The position numbers and the translations under genes are program-made. From Streptomyces sp. NK15101 (GTDB taxonomy: Bacteria; Actinomycetota; Actinomycetes; Streptomycetales; Streptomycetaceae): 64,000 nucleotides of DNA. The stretch covers positions 62,001 through 126,000 of the forward strand of contig NZ_JAINVG010000007.1 of NCBI RefSeq assembly GCF_020400725.1, in the 5' to 3' direction. Below, in pieces: positions 24,576 through 34,540 of this stretch (its first letter is position 1; each line of letters starts with the position of its first letter). Under the pieces are notes generated by a model. It did no database searches and had not been told where the DNA came from. It saw only the letters and a list, made by a program, of their open reading frames with translations.

Positions 24576-25003
24576 GGCTTGCCTCCTGCTCATTCGGAAA
24601 ATGCTGTGGGCCGCGCGTATGCGCGCGGCGCTGGCCGTAGTCCACACGTGCCGGGGCGGATCGCGCAAGTACCCGGCCGCCGAGACCGCCGAAACGGTGA
24701 CGTTTGGGGCCGTCTCGCCGCAACTTCCGGCACCGCCGATCCCTCCTCCGTGATCAGGTGCACATGGTTCGTCCCGGTTTACTGACTTCTGAGGTTTCAG
24801 TCTGCCGAACGCCCGGACGAAACGCATGCGCGAGTTGGGCGTAAGGTTGCGATTTGAGCGCACCCGGACATCTGGAGGGCAGGCGGGGCACCCCCCGGGG
24901 GTTACCCCTCGGTAAATGTGACGTCCGGCGTCGTCGGGGTACACGATGGACATCCTGACCAGCCCGTGGCCCCGTGGGCGCCACCGAACAGCGAAGGAAA
25001 AGC
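24576..25003. promoter_or_regulatory. Divergent control region of DUF3052 and aceE
   Basis: These 428 bases hold no gene. An inverted repeat ACTGA-N11-TCAGT lies at 24781-24801 in a locally AT-richer stretch, and a CCCCCCGGGGG palindrome-like run lies near 24891-24901. GAAGGAAA before 25004 is the aceE ribosome site. Promoters for both genes must lie here, but I cannot assign them with confidence. Confidence 0.4.
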
Positions 25004-27736
25004 GTGGCTCCCGGATCCGATCGCAACCCGATCATCATTGGCGGCCTTCCCAGCCAGGTCCCGGACTTCGACCCGGAAGAGACCCAGGAATGGCTCGACT
25101 CCCTCGACGCGGCCGTCGACGAGCGGGGCCGTGAGCGGGCCCGCTACCTCATGCTCCGACTGATCGAGCGGGCCCGCGAGAAGCGCGTGGCCGTGCCCGA
25201 GATGCGCAGCACGGACTACGTCAACACCATCGCCACCAGGGACGAGCCGTTCTTCCCCGGCAACGAGGAGATCGAGCGCAAGGTCCTCAACGCCACCCGG
25301 TGGAACGCGGCCGTGATGGTCTCGCGCGCCCAGCGCCCGGGCATCGGCGTCGGCGGTCACATCGCCACCTTCGCCTCCTCGGCCTCCCTGTACGACGTCG
25401 GCTTCAACCACTTCTTCCGCGGCAAGGACGAGGGCGACGGCGGCGACCAGATCTTCTTCCAGGGACACGCCTCCCCCGGCATCTACGCCCGCGCGTACCT
25501 CCTGGACCGACTGAACGAGGCCCAGCTCGACGGCTTCCGCCAGGAGAGGTCGAAGTTCCCGAACGGCCTTTCGTCGTACCCGCACCCGCGGCTGATGCCG
25601 GACTTCTGGGAGTTCCCGACGGTGTCGATGGGCCTCGGCCCGCTCGGCGCGATCTACCAGGCGCGGATGAACCGGTACATGGAGGCGCGCGGCATCGCCG
25701 ACACCTCCAGGTCCCACGTCTGGGCCTTCCTCGGCGACGGCGAGATGGACGAGGTCGAGTCGCTCGGCCAGCTGTCCATCGCCGCCCGCGAGGGTCTGGA
25801 CAACCTCACCTTCGTCGTCAACTGCAACCTCCAGCGGCTCGACGGCCCGGTCCGCGGCAACGGCAAGATCATCCAGGAGCTGGAGTCGATCTTCCGGGGC
25901 AACGGCTGGAACGTCATCAAGCTGATCTGGGACCGCTCCTGGGACCCGCTGCTCGCACAGGACCGCGACGGCATCCTGGTCAACAAGCTGAACACCACCC
26001 CCGACGGCCAGTTCCAGACGTACGCCACGGAGACCGGCGGCTACATCCGTGAGCACTTCTTCGGCGACGACCACCGGCTGCGGGCCATGGTCGAGGGCAT
26101 GTCGGACCAGCAGGTCCTGCACCTGGGCCGCGGCGGGCACGACCACAAGAAGATCTACGCGGCCTACGCGGCGGCGAAGGCCCACGCGGGCCAGCCGACC
26201 GTGATCCTCGCGCAGACCGTCAAGGGCTGGACGCTGGGCCCGAACTTCGAGGGCCGCAACGCGACCCACCAGATGAAGAAGCTGACGGTCGACGACCTCA
26301 AGCGCTTCCGCGACCGGCTGCACATCCCGGTGACGGACCGGCAGTTGGAGGACGGCCTGCCGCCGTACTACCACCCGGGCCGGGACTCCGAGGAGATCCA
26401 GTACATGCACGACCGCCGCAAGGCGCTGGGCGGGTACGTCCCGACCCGGGTCGTGCGGGCGAAGCCCCTCGTCCTCCCCGACGACAAGACCTACGCGGCC
26501 GCCAGGAAGGGCTCCGGTCACCAGTCCATCGCCACCACGATGGCCTTCGTCCGCATCCTGAAGGACCTCATGCGGGACAAGGAGATCGGCAAGCGCTTCG
26601 TGCTGATCGCCCCCGACGAGTACCGCACCTTCGGCATGGACGCGTTCTTCCCGAGCGCCAAGATCTACAACCCGCTGGGCCAGCAGTACGAGGCGGTGGA
26701 CCGCGAACTCCTCCTCGCCTACAAGGAGTCGCCGACCGGCCAGATGCTGCACGACGGCATCTCCGAGGCCGGCTGCACGGCCTCGCTGATCGCCGCCGGT
26801 TCCGCGTACGCCACGCACGGCGAGCCGCTGATCCCGGTGTACGTCTTCTACTCGATGTTCGGTTTCCAGCGGACCGGCGACCAGTTCTGGCAGATGGCCG
26901 ACCAGCTGGCGCGCGGCTTCGTGCTCGGCGCCACCGCCGGCCGGACCACGCTGACCGGCGAGGGCCTCCAGCACGCGGACGGCCACTCGCACCTCCTCGC
27001 CTCGACCAACCCGGCCTGCATCGCCTACGACCCGGCGTTCGGCTTCGAGATCGCGCACATCGTCAAGGACGGTCTGCGGCGGATGTACGGCCCCGAGGCC
27101 GAGGACGTCTTCTACTACCTGACCGTCTACAACGAGCCGATCCAGCACCCGGCCGAGCCCGAGGGCGTGGACGTGGAGGGCATCCTCCAGGGCATCCACC
27201 GCTTCAGGCCCGCCGAGGCCGGCACGATCCCGGCGCAGATCATGGCCTCGGGCGTCGCCGTGCCGTGGGCGATCGAGGCCCAGCGGATCCTCGCCGAGGA
27301 GTGGAACGTCAAGGCCGACGTCTGGTCCGCGACCTCCTGGACCGAGCTGCGCCGCGAGGCCGTGGCCGTCGAGGAGCACAACCTGCTCCACCCGGACGAG
27401 GAGCAGCGCGTCCCGTACGTGACGCGCAAGCTCCAGGGCTCCGAGGGTCCGTTCGTCGCGGTCTCGGACTGGATGCGGGCGGTGCCGGACCAGATCTCCC
27501 GCTGGGTGCCCGGCCCGTACACCTCGCTGGGCGCGGACGGCTTCGGCTTCGCGGACACGCGCGGTGCGGCCCGCCGCTACTTCCACATCGACGCCCAGTC
27601 GATCGTGCTCGCCGTGCTGACCGAACTCGCCCGCGAGGGCAAGGTGGAGCGCTCGGCCCTGAAGCAGGCCGTGGACCGCTACCAGCTGCTCGACGTCGCG
27701 GCCGCCGACCCGGGCCCGGCGGGCGGCGACGCCTGA
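25004..27736 (+). CDS. aceE: Pyruvate dehydrogenase E1 component, homodimeric AceE
   Basis: The 910-aa protein is a full-length homodimeric pyruvate dehydrogenase E1, the thiamine-diphosphate enzyme that decarboxylates pyruvate and acetylates the E2 lipoyl group. Family landmarks are [20 protein letters not shown], the thiamine-diphosphate motif GDGEMDE...NCN (about 244-272), and [19 protein letters not shown] in the transketolase-like second domain. GTG 25004 follows GAAGGAAA; an upstream ATG at 24974 has no ribosome site. The neighbouring DUF3052 and ahpE-type genes are also its neighbours in mycobacteria. Confidence 0.97.
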   Translation: MAPGSDRNPIIIGGLPSQVPDFDPEETQEWLDSLDAAVDERGRERARYLMLRLIERAREKRVAVPEMRSTDYVNTIATRDEPFFPGNEEIERKVLNATRWNAAVMVSRAQRPGIGVGGHIATFASSASLYDVGFNHFFRGKDEGDGGDQIFFQGHASPGIYARAYLLDRLNEAQLDGFRQERSKFPNGLSSYPHPRLMPDFWEFPTVSMGLGPLGAIYQARMNRYMEARGIADTSRSHVWAFLGDGEMDEVESLGQLSIAAREGLDNLTFVVNCNLQRLDGPVRGNGKIIQELESIFRGNGWNVIKLIWDRSWDPLLAQDRDGILVNKLNTTPDGQFQTYATETGGYIREHFFGDDHRLRAMVEGMSDQQVLHLGRGGHDHKKIYAAYAAAKAHAGQPTVILAQTVKGWTLGPNFEGRNATHQMKKLTVDDLKRFRDRLHIPVTDRQLEDGLPPYYHPGRDSEEIQYMHDRRKALGGYVPTRVVRAKPLVLPDDKTYAAARKGSGHQSIATTMAFVRILKDLMRDKEIGKRFVLIAPDEYRTFGMDAFFPSAKIYNPLGQQYEAVDRELLLAYKESPTGQMLHDGISEAGCTASLIAAGSAYATHGEPLIPVYVFYSMFGFQRTGDQFWQMADQLARGFVLGATAGRTTLTGEGLQHADGHSHLLASTNPACIAYDPAFGFEIAHIVKDGLRRMYGPEAEDVFYYLTVYNEPIQHPAEPEGVDVEGILQGIHRFRPAEAGTIPAQIMASGVAVPWAIEAQRILAEEWNVKADVWSATSWTELRREAVAVEEHNLLHPDEEQRVPYVTRKLQGSEGPFVAVSDWMRAVPDQISRWVPGPYTSLGADGFGFADTRGAARRYFHIDAQSIVLAVLTELAREGKVERSALKQAVDRYQLLDVAAADPGPAGGDA

Positions 27737-27769
27737 CGGAGGCCGTCGGTCGCTCGTTTCGGCTGGTGG

Positions 27770-27796
27770 GGGCGGTGGGACGTGGTCCCGCCGCCC
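27770..27796. terminator. Terminator hairpin after aceE
   Basis: GGGCGG-T-GGGAC pairs with GTCCC-G-CCGCCC around a GTG loop, 33 bases after the aceE stop and followed by TT. It ends aceE transcription before the channel gene. Confidence 0.65.
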
Positions 27797-27812
27797 TTCG
27801 CCATTCCTTACG

Positions 27813-28700
27813 ATGCCGGACATGCCCGTCATGAAGCTTCGCTGGGAAGAGCGCACCCAGACGCCGCTCCTGGTGCTCGCGGTCGCGTTCGGCCTCGCCT
27901 ACGCGGTGCCGATCGTGGCCCCCGGCGCCGAGCCGTGGGTGCACCGGCTGTGCACCCACGTCGAGTGGACCGTCTGGGGCGCCTTCGCGTTCGACTACCT
28001 CGTCCGTCTCGGCCTCTCCCCGGACCGCTGGCGCTTCGTGCGCGGCCATCCGCTGGACCTGCTGGCGGTGATACTCCCGATGGTGCAGCCGCTGCGGCTG
28101 CTGAGGGTCGTCTCCACCCTCCTCCTCGTGGGCCGGCGGGCCCGGATGGCCCCGCAGATAACGCTCACCACGTATGTGGCGGGCGCGGTGGTCGGGCTGA
28201 TGATGTTCGGCTCGCTGGCCGTGCTGCACGTGGAGCGGGACGCCCCGAACGGCAACATCAGGACGCTCGGGGACGCGGTGTGGTGGTCGTTCACCACGAT
28301 GACCACGGTCGGCTACGGCGACCACGCCCCGACCACGGGTCTCGGCCGGATCCTCGCGGTGGGCCTGATGCTCTCGGGCATCGCCCTGCTCGGTGTCGTC
28401 ACGGCCAACATCGCGGCCTGGTTCATCGCCCGCTTCGACCGGGACGACGCGGTGGAGCGCCGGCAGACGGAGCTCCTGGAGGCGCTCACCCGGGAGGTCC
28501 GGGAGCTCCGCGCCGAGGTGGCCCGGCTCTCGGCCCCACCGGAACCGCAGGGGCCACAGGTACCTCATGGGCTGCCGGGATCGCCGGCGCCGCAGGGACC
28601 TCTGGGACCGTCGGAACCACAGGGACCCTCGGGACCGCAGGGGCCTCCGGCGCCGAACGAGCCGCGTGAGGTCCCCTCGCCTACCGCTCCCAGAGCTTGA
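27813..28700 (+). CDS. Voltage-gated-like potassium channel with collagen-like tail
   Basis: The 295-aa protein has several N-terminal hydrophobic segments, an Arg-rich segment (LRLLRVVSTLLLVGRRAR, about 94-111) that could act as a voltage sensor, a pore loop with K+ selectivity filter TTVGYGD (164-170) and an inner helix. A coiled-coil (RQTELLEALTREVRELRAEV) and a C-terminal tail of Gly-Pro-Gln type repeats follow (about 243-295). ATG 27813 is used; ATGs at 27822 and 27831 are possible. The last 20 bases overlap the convergent I36-like gene. Confidence 0.88.
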   Translation: MPDMPVMKLRWEERTQTPLLVLAVAFGLAYAVPIVAPGAEPWVHRLCTHVEWTVWGAFAFDYLVRLGLSPDRWRFVRGHPLDLLAVILPMVQPLRLLRVVSTLLLVGRRARMAPQITLTTYVAGAVVGLMMFGSLAVLHVERDAPNGNIRTLGDAVWWSFTTMTTVGYGDHAPTTGLGRILAVGLMLSGIALLGVVTANIAAWFIARFDRDDAVERRQTELLEALTREVRELRAEVARLSAPPEPQGPQVPHGLPGSPAPQGPLGPSEPQGPSGPQGPPAPNEPREVPSPTAPRA

Positions 28701-29133
28701 ACGCTCTGACCTCGTAGGCCGTCTGCGGCACCCAGGTCCCCCGCCCCGGGTAGGTCTCGAACTCCCCCGTCTCCCCGCACTCCGCCGACTGGTACGTGGT
28801 GACCGGCCGGCCCGTGCGGTTCGCGAGGGACTGGGCCGAGGTGCCCGGCGGCAGGGCGACGCAGCTGTCGATGTCGGTCGTGGCCAGCTCGTGCGTCCAC
28901 GGCCTGCCCCTGAAGTCGGACTTCGGCCAGAGGCAGAGCCGACCGGGCCCGCAGGCGCCGAGCACGACGGTCCCGGACGGCGCGGCTGCCGGTACGGCCG
29001 GGGCGACGGCTGCCGCCCGGCCCACCGGTGCCATGGGGGCCGCCGGTGCCATGGGAGCCGCCGGTGCCGCCGTGAGGGCGGTCATGAGGAGGGCCGTGAC
29101 GGCCGCGCCGGTGAGGACGGTCTTCGTGTACAT
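28681..29133 (-). CDS. Secreted small protein, peptidase inhibitor I36-like
   Basis: The 150-aa product has a signal peptide (MYTKTVLTGAAVTALLMTA...), an Ala/Pro/Met-rich low-complexity linker (PAAPMAPAAPMAPVGRAAA) and a compact C-terminal domain with CGPGRLCLWPKSDFRG and YQSAECGE, resembling the beta/gamma-crystallin-like I36 inhibitor fold (SMPI). Four Cys could form two disulphides. Target protease is unknown. ATG 29133 gives a normal signal peptide; GTG 29157 is possible. It overlaps the channel gene by 20 bases at the 3' ends. Confidence 0.7.
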   Translation of the reverse strand: MYTKTVLTGAAVTALLMTALTAAPAAPMAPAAPMAPVGRAAAVAPAVPAAAPSGTVVLGACGPGRLCLWPKSDFRGRPWTHELATTDIDSCVALPPGTSAQSLANRTGRPVTTYQSAECGETGEFETYPGRGTWVPQTAYEVRAFKLWER

Positions 29134-29202
29134 GCCGATGAACCCCCGCTTCGTCACTCTCTGTAATCACGAGAATGGCGGAGACCTCCCGACGACGGAA
29201 GA

Positions 29203-29239
29203 GGGGCCGCCCCCGTTCACGCGAACGGGTGACGGCCCC
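29203..29239. terminator. Terminator hairpin after the MFS pump gene
   Basis: Outer stem GGGGCCG/CGGCCCC (29203-29209 with 29233-29239) and inner stem CCCGTTC/GAACGGG form a double stem about 47 bases past the MFS stop on the minus strand. Confidence 0.65.
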
Positions 29240-29285
29240 CTACGGGAACCCTGACGGGCGGGACGGGAACCCCGACGAACGAGCG

Positions 29286-30908
29286 TCAGATGTGAGCGCC
29301 CATGCCGCCCGCCTCCGCGTTCTCGCCGCGCTTGGTGAGCGTGGCGACGAGAGCCGCGACGACGGCGACGCCACCGGCGACGGTGAAGGCGAGGCCCATG
29401 CCGTCGAGGAAGGTGTCGTGGATGACCCCGGTGATCTGCTGGAGGAGTCCGGGGGTCATCCCCGGCGCCTGGGCCAGCTCCGGCGGGGCCATGCCGAACT
29501 CGGCGGCCTGCTCGAGGCGCGGGTCGGCCGGGACCGGGATGCCGGCCTCCTTCCAGTTCCCCGCGAAGGAGTCGGAGACCTTGGAGGACATGACCGCGCC
29601 GAGCACCGCGGTGCCGAGCGCGCCGCCGACCTGCATGGCGGCCTGCTGCAGACCGCCGGCCACACCGGAGAGCTCGAGCGGCGCGTTGCCCACGATGACC
29701 TCGGTCGCGCCGACCATGACCGGGGCGAGGCCCAGGCCGAGCAGGGCGAACCAGAGGGACATGGCGAGGGTGCCGGTGCCGGCGGTGAGCGTGATCATGC
29801 CGAACATCGCGACGGCCGTGCAGACCATGCCGCCGACGAGCGGCACGCGCGGGCCGAACTTGGTGATCAGCGCGCCGGCCAGCGGCGAGGAGACGATCAT
29901 CATCGCGGTCAGCGGCAGCAGGCGCAGACCGGCGTCGACCGGGCCCAGCCCCTTCACGCCCTGGAGGTAGAAGGTCACGAAGAAGAGGCCGCCCATGAAG
30001 GCGAAGGCCATCAGGATCATCAGCACCACGCCGGCCGAGAGCGGCACGGAGCGGAACATGCCCAGCGGGATCAGCGGCTCCTTGACCTTCGTCTCCCAGA
30101 AGGCGAAGACCACGAACAGGGCCAGGGCGCCGAGCAGGAAGCCCCAGGTGTTGCCGCTCGCCCAGCCCCAGGACTCACCGGCCTTGATGATGCCCCAGAT
30201 GAGGGCGGCCATGGCGCCGGAGAGCAGCAGGATGCCCAGGAGGTCGAAGGAGCGCGGCGCGTTCTCGGCGCGGTGGTCCTTGAGGATGACCAGGCCGAGC
30301 ACGAGCGCGAGCACGCCGACCGGCACGTTGATGAAGAAGACGGACTGCCAGCTGACGTGCTCCACGAGGAAGCCGCCGAGGATCGGGCCGCCCGCCGTGG
30401 AGGCGCCGATGACCATGCCCCAGATGCCGATGGCCATGTTCAGCTTCTCGGCGGGGAAGGTGGCGCGCAGCAGGCCGAGCGCGGCCGGCATCAGCAGTGC
30501 GCCGAAGAGGCCCTGCAGGACGCGGAAGGCGATCACGGCCCCGATGGAGTGCGACAGGCCGATCGCGCCGGAGGCGGCCGCGAAGCCGGCGATGCCGATG
30601 AGGAAGGTCTGCCGGTGACCGAAGCGGTCACCGAGCTTGCCGGCGGTGATCAGGGCGACGGCGAGCGCGAGCAGGTACCCGTTGGTGATCCACTGGACCT
30701 GGGCGAGGGTGGCGCCGAGGTCCTCCTTGATGGCCGGGTTGGCGATGGCGACGATCGTGCCGTCGAGCGCCACCATCATCACGCCGACCGCGACGGCGAA
30801 CAGGGTCAGCCAGGGATGGCCGCGCAGTCCCTTCGCCGGGACCGGAACGGGTTCCCGGACGCCCCCCTGGCCCTGCGGGGCCTTTTCCACGGTGGTCTGA
30901 CTAGTCAT
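29286..30908 (-). CDS. DHA2-family (EmrB/QacA) drug:H+ antiporter
   Basis: The 540-aa protein has about 14 hydrophobic segments. The N-terminal half carries VALDGTIVAIANPAI and QWITNGYLLALAV, then GKLGDRFGHRQTF (the loop 2-3 motif), as in DHA2 multidrug exporters. ATG 30908 is preferred over an ATG at 30938, which lies in the control region. The gene diverges from a TetR regulator (31026), and the 117 bases between contain inverted repeats, so it is likely repressed by that regulator and induced by a toxic compound. Confidence 0.9.
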   Translation of the reverse strand: MTSQTTVEKAPQGQGGVREPVPVPAKGLRGHPWLTLFAVAVGVMMVALDGTIVAIANPAIKEDLGATLAQVQWITNGYLLALAVALITAGKLGDRFGHRQTFLIGIAGFAAASGAIGLSHSIGAVIAFRVLQGLFGALLMPAALGLLRATFPAEKLNMAIGIWGMVIGASTAGGPILGGFLVEHVSWQSVFFINVPVGVLALVLGLVILKDHRAENAPRSFDLLGILLLSGAMAALIWGIIKAGESWGWASGNTWGFLLGALALFVVFAFWETKVKEPLIPLGMFRSVPLSAGVVLMILMAFAFMGGLFFVTFYLQGVKGLGPVDAGLRLLPLTAMMIVSSPLAGALITKFGPRVPLVGGMVCTAVAMFGMITLTAGTGTLAMSLWFALLGLGLAPVMVGATEVIVGNAPLELSGVAGGLQQAAMQVGGALGTAVLGAVMSSKVSDSFAGNWKEAGIPVPADPRLEQAAEFGMAPPELAQAPGMTPGLLQQITGVIHDTFLDGMGLAFTVAGGVAVVAALVATLTKRGENAEAGGMGAHI

Positions 30909-30921
30909 GTGAACGAGGCTA

Positions 30922-30972
30922 GTGACAGTCACTGACAATTGACAAAGCGATTCACGCGTCGGTAACTGTCAC
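30922..30972. promoter_or_regulatory. Candidate TetR operator between pump and regulator
   Basis: AGTGACAGTCACT is a 13-bp palindrome around 30921-30933, and its half GTGACAGT recurs inverted as ACTGTCAC at 30965-30972. A TTGACA at 30939-30944 lies between them. The arrangement fits a shared operator overlapping divergent promoters. Confidence 0.55.
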
Positions 30973-31025
30973 GTAGCTCACAGGTACGCTGAGCGGGACG
31001 AAACACCTGAAGCGAGGACCCTCAC

Positions 31026-31685
31026 GTGACCGTGCCCGGACTGCGCGAGCGGAAGAAGCAGCGCACGCGTGACGCGCTGATCCAGGTCGCCCTGGAGCTC
31101 TTCACCGAACGCGGGTACGAGCAGACCACCGTCGACGAGATCGTCGACGCCGTGGAGGTCTCCCAGCGCACCTTCTTCCGGTACTTCTCCTCCAAAGAAG
31201 AGGTCGTCTTCGCCGTCCAGCAGATGGTGGAGGAGCGTTTCGTCCACGCCCTCGGGCAGCGGCCCCCGGACGAGGCCCCCCTCGACGCGATGCGCAACGC
31301 CGTCCTGTGCGCCTGGGACACCATCGGCGAGGCGATCGCCGAGGTCGTCCCCGTCGAGCTGCACCTGCGCACGTACCGGATGATCGAGTCGACGCCCGCG
31401 CTGCTCGCCGTCCATCTGCGCCGCTCCACCGAGATGGAGGAGACCGTCGCCCGGATCGTCGCCGCGCGCGAGGGCATCGACGTCGACCGGGACCCGCGCC
31501 CCCGGATCGCGGTGGCGGCGTTCAGCGGGGTGATGCGGGTGTCCGGGCAGATGTGGGGCCGGGGCACGGACGGAAGCCTGGAGGCCATCCGCGCGCTCAC
31601 CGAGGAGTACCTCGACCACCTCGGCCCGGCGCTCGTCTCGCCCTGGCGGGGCCGGACCGGAGGGGGGCCGGGGGCGACCGCGTAG
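31026..31685 (+). CDS. TetR-family regulator, probable repressor of the MFS pump
   Basis: The 219-aa protein has the TetR N-terminal helix-turn-helix: RKKQRTRDALIQVALELFTERGYEQTTVDEI and VSQRTFFRYFSSKEEVV (about residues 9-60). The remaining helical domain would bind the inducer. GTG 31026 is the start. It is divergent from the exporter, the usual local-repressor layout. The stop codon lies inside a 12-bp tandem repeat, so repeat-number change would alter the C-terminus or stop. Confidence 0.9.
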   Translation: MTVPGLRERKKQRTRDALIQVALELFTERGYEQTTVDEIVDAVEVSQRTFFRYFSSKEEVVFAVQQMVEERFVHALGQRPPDEAPLDAMRNAVLCAWDTIGEAIAEVVPVELHLRTYRMIESTPALLAVHLRRSTEMEETVARIVAAREGIDVDRDPRPRIAVAAFSGVMRVSGQMWGRGTDGSLEAIRALTEEYLDHLGPALVSPWRGRTGGGPGATA

Positions 31686-31716
31686 GCGGCCGCGTAGGCG
31701 GCCGCGTGGGCGGCGT
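31681..31716. repeat. 12-bp tandem repeat at the end of the TetR gene
   Basis: CGTAGGCGGCCG occurs twice exactly (31681-31692, 31693-31704) and a third time with changes (31705 onward). The TAG in the first unit is the stop codon of the TetR gene. Confidence 0.7.
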
Positions 31717-31872
31717 TTCGCCCGTACGGCTCGCCCCGCAGGCCGTCGGCTTCCGTACGCCTCGTCCCCGGGCCCCGTGCAGGCCGCCGGCTTCCCGTGG
31801 GGCCCGTCCGCACAGGTCCGTGCGCCACGCCCCGTGAAGAGCCGCGCGTCGAGCCCCGTAGGGTGGCCGCCC

Positions 31873-33081
31873 GTGACCTCCGACGCCTCGCCCGCTCTCG
31901 TCGCCACGCGCGCGCTCCTCGCACTCGCCGTCGTGTTCGTGCTCCTCGCCACCACCGGGTGGACCACGATCCGGCACCGGCCCGTGCCGTGGCCGTCCCG
32001 CGAGACCGCGCTCGCCGCCTGGGCGCGGGACCGGGTCGAGCACCGCCCGCTGCCCGACCCGGCCGCCCCGGCCCGTACCGTCGCCGCGTTCTTCGCGGGA
32101 CTCGGCCCGGCGGGAGGCGCCCGGCTCGCCGCCCGGCACCCGCTCGTCGTCGGCAACCTCAACGGCGTCCCGGTCGCCCTGCGCTACCGCGCCAACCGGA
32201 TCACCCTCGCGCGCGCGTACTCCGCCGAGCTGAGCAGGGTCGACGACACCAGGCTCTCCCCCGAGGGCCGGCACGAGGCCCGGCGCCGCGTCGACCGCTT
32301 CGCCTCGCTGATGCGGCCCGGCCGCCAGGTCCTCTCCTTCGACCCGACCGGTACGGGGCGGGCCGCCGAGGTCCTCGGGGACCTGGAGCGGGCCCGGCGC
32401 GTCTCGGTGATCGTGCCCGGCGTCGACACCAACCTGCTCACCTTCCAGAAGACCCACGGCCGGTACGGCGCCCCCGCCGGCATGGCCGAGGCCCTCTACG
32501 CGGCCGAGCGGCGGGCCTCGCCACGCGCGCGCGTGGCGGTCATCGCCTGGGCCGACTACACCGCGCCCGTCGGGATAGGCGTCGACGCGGTGACCGGCCG
32601 GCTGGCCGAAGAAGGAGCCGTACGCCTGGTGGGCCTCACCGAATCCCTGCCCCCGGACGCGAGCGTGGCGCTCTTCTGCCACAGCTACGGCTCCGTGCTC
32701 TGCGGGGTCGCCGCGCCCCGGCTGCCCGCCCGGGTGACCGACGTGGCCGTGGCCGGAAGCCCCGGGATGCGGGTCGAGCGGGCCGCCGACCTCGACAGCC
32801 ACGCGCGCGTGTGGGCCATGCGGGACGCCGACGACTGGATCGCGGACGTGCCGCACCTGGAGGTGGGCGGGCTCGGGCACGGGACGGACCCGGTCGCGCC
32901 GGAGTTCGGCGCGAGGTTGCTCTCCGCGCGCGGGGCACTCGGCCACAGCGGCTACTTCGAGCCGGGGACGCAGAGCCTCGGCAACTTCGCCGCGATAGGG
33001 GTCGGGGCGTACCCGAGTCTGGTCTGTGCACGTGCCGACAGCGCTTGCCACGACGGAATATCCGGCACGGAAGGGCTCTGA
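31873..33081 (+). CDS. DUF1023-type alpha/beta hydrolase, membrane-anchored
   Basis: The 402-aa protein has one N-terminal membrane helix (about residues 8-28) and then a predicted extracytoplasmic alpha/beta hydrolase domain. The nucleophile elbow is FCHSYGSVLCG, and VAVIAWADYTAP, GSPGMR, ARVWAMRDADDWI and a possible catalytic-His segment GLGHGTDP follow. A GNLNGVP motif precedes them, as usual for DUF1023. A related gene is at 36732. GTG 31873 was chosen as the last good start before the helix. The substrate is unknown. Confidence 0.8.
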   Translation: MTSDASPALVATRALLALAVVFVLLATTGWTTIRHRPVPWPSRETALAAWARDRVEHRPLPDPAAPARTVAAFFAGLGPAGGARLAARHPLVVGNLNGVPVALRYRANRITLARAYSAELSRVDDTRLSPEGRHEARRRVDRFASLMRPGRQVLSFDPTGTGRAAEVLGDLERARRVSVIVPGVDTNLLTFQKTHGRYGAPAGMAEALYAAERRASPRARVAVIAWADYTAPVGIGVDAVTGRLAEEGAVRLVGLTESLPPDASVALFCHSYGSVLCGVAAPRLPARVTDVAVAGSPGMRVERAADLDSHARVWAMRDADDWIADVPHLEVGGLGHGTDPVAPEFGARLLSARGALGHSGYFEPGTQSLGNFAAIGVGAYPSLVCARADSACHDGISGTEGL

Positions 33082-33155
33082 CGCGCGTAGATCACGCAAT
33101 TTCGGGACCTTTCACAGGGGCGACGCAAGCGCACACGCCGCTTACGATGAGGCGC

Positions 33156-34088
33156 ATGGGTGATGTGCTGGCCGGAATTCATGCCACCTGGGAGCTCGAG
33201 AGCGACGCCCTCGTCATCCGCTTCGACCGGGGGATACGTACGCCGAAGCTCTTCGGCGCGCTGCGTGAGAGACGCGTACCGCACGAGGCGCTGGCGTCGG
33301 TGACGCTCACGCCCGGCAAGCGGGGCACCGTCGTGCTGCACGCCGTGCCGAGGCCTGGCGCCGATCCGCTGATGGAGGCGGCCGCGGGGCAGCTCAAGGA
33401 GGGCAGCGATCCGTACCGCCTGGTGATACCGGCGGAACGCGAGACGCTCGCCGGGCACTACCGGGACGAGCTGCGGGCGCTCCTCGCGTCGCAGCCGGGG
33501 GCCGCGGGGGCCGCCGGGTACGAGGCGTACGCGCCGGGCGACGGCGGGGCGGGGGGCGTCGTGCCCGCCGACCGGTTCCTGGTGGCGCCGCCGCCGGGGC
33601 CGCAGTCCTTCAAGGCGTACGACGGGAAGGCCAGCTTCGACGGGACCTCGGAGGTCGCCTTCCGCTGGTCCTGGACGGGGGCGTCCTCGGAGAAGTGGAA
33701 GGCCGGCGACCAGGTCTTCTCGGTACGGGACCTCTGCGGGGTCGAATGGCGCTCGCCGGACGGCGTCGACGGGTACCTGCGGCTCGTGCCCCGGGACGGC
33801 GGGCCGCGGGCCGTCCAGCCCGACCAGGACCCCGCGTGCGTCGTCTTCGGCCGCTACGGGCCGGTGTACGAGTCCCTGACCTTCGCCGCGGCGGTCCTCG
33901 CCGCGATCCGGGGCAAGGACCGCGCCCCCGTGCCCGTCGCGGCCCCGGTCGGGGGGCGGGCCTCGGAGCACCGGGACCCGGGGGCGGTGGCTGAAAGGAT
34001 TCGCCACTTGGGGGAGCTGCATCAGGCGGGGCTGGTGACGGATGCGGAGTTCTCGGCGAAGAAGGCGGAGCTTCTGGCGGAGCTTTGA
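33156..34088 (+). CDS. DUF4429 domain protein with SHOCT tail
   Basis: The 310-aa protein has two similar PH-like halves, one around FDRGIRTPKLFGALRERRVP (about 25-110) and one around KAYDGKASFDGTSEVAFRW (about 150-260), as in DUF4429. A C-terminal SHOCT-like segment (LGELHQAGLVTDAEFSAKKAEL) follows; SHOCT motifs commonly mediate assembly. No enzyme motif is visible. ATG 33156 has GAGG just upstream. Downstream lies a long repeat-bearing gap. Confidence 0.8.
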   Translation: MGDVLAGIHATWELESDALVIRFDRGIRTPKLFGALRERRVPHEALASVTLTPGKRGTVVLHAVPRPGADPLMEAAAGQLKEGSDPYRLVIPAERETLAGHYRDELRALLASQPGAAGAAGYEAYAPGDGGAGGVVPADRFLVAPPPGPQSFKAYDGKASFDGTSEVAFRWSWTGASSEKWKAGDQVFSVRDLCGVEWRSPDGVDGYLRLVPRDGGPRAVQPDQDPACVVFGRYGPVYESLTFAAAVLAAIRGKDRAPVPVAAPVGGRASEHRDPGAVAERIRHLGELHQAGLVTDAEFSAKKAELLAEL

Positions 34089-34540
34089 GCGGGCGGGCCG
34101 GTGCGGTGCCGCGCCTCTGCGGGGCGGCGCCCCTCGCCCCGCCCGTGCGGGCCGCGCTCCGGCCCGTGTGGGCAGTCGTCCCGCTGGGGCAAGGGGGTCC
34201 CCCTGCTCGAGCGAAGCCGAGAGCTCGGGGGAGGGTGGGCACACGGGACGGCGCCCATAGCGGCGCCCCCGCGTTCCGCGCCTGGACCCGCACCATATGT
34301 GCGGCGCGCATCCGGTGCGGGTTCAGGCGCGGGAGCCTGGGCCCGGCAAGGGCACCGTCCGTTGTGCCCACCCGTTCCGCCCCGGCGGAACGACTGCCCA
34401 CAACGCGGGTGGGCACCGCCCCGGCGGAGCGACCGCCCGCGACAAGGGTGGGTGGGCGTCGTCATACCCCGGTATCAGGCTTCACCCCAGCCCCCGGTAT
34501 GACGTCCCCCGCCCGGGGTGCTGCCTACGCTGGGGGCGTC
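34089..34540. repeat. Complex intergenic repeat, copy A
   Basis: The 452 bases contain no gene. About 34160-34430 belongs to a repeat also present at 44140-44390. A 61-bp core (34235-34295) matches 44174-44234 with one difference. A 49-bp module (34186-34234) occurs in the other copy in the opposite orientation (44315-44364). Long inverted arms (GTGGGCAGTCGT near 34168 against ACGACTGCCCAC near 34390) allow a large hairpin. I have the impression this family is widespread between Streptomyces genes. Confidence 0.75.

Noticed and set aside
24902..27856. Very long minus-strand open frame (984 codons) across aceE
   Set aside because: It is the antisense shadow of aceE; its translation is repetitive Val/Gly/Asp/Arg-rich sequence without family motifs, as GC-rich third positions produce.
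29175..30935. 586-codon plus-strand frame opposite the MFS pump
   Set aside because: Antisense shadow with Gly/Asp/Glu-rich composition; the pump on the minus strand has 14 membrane segments.
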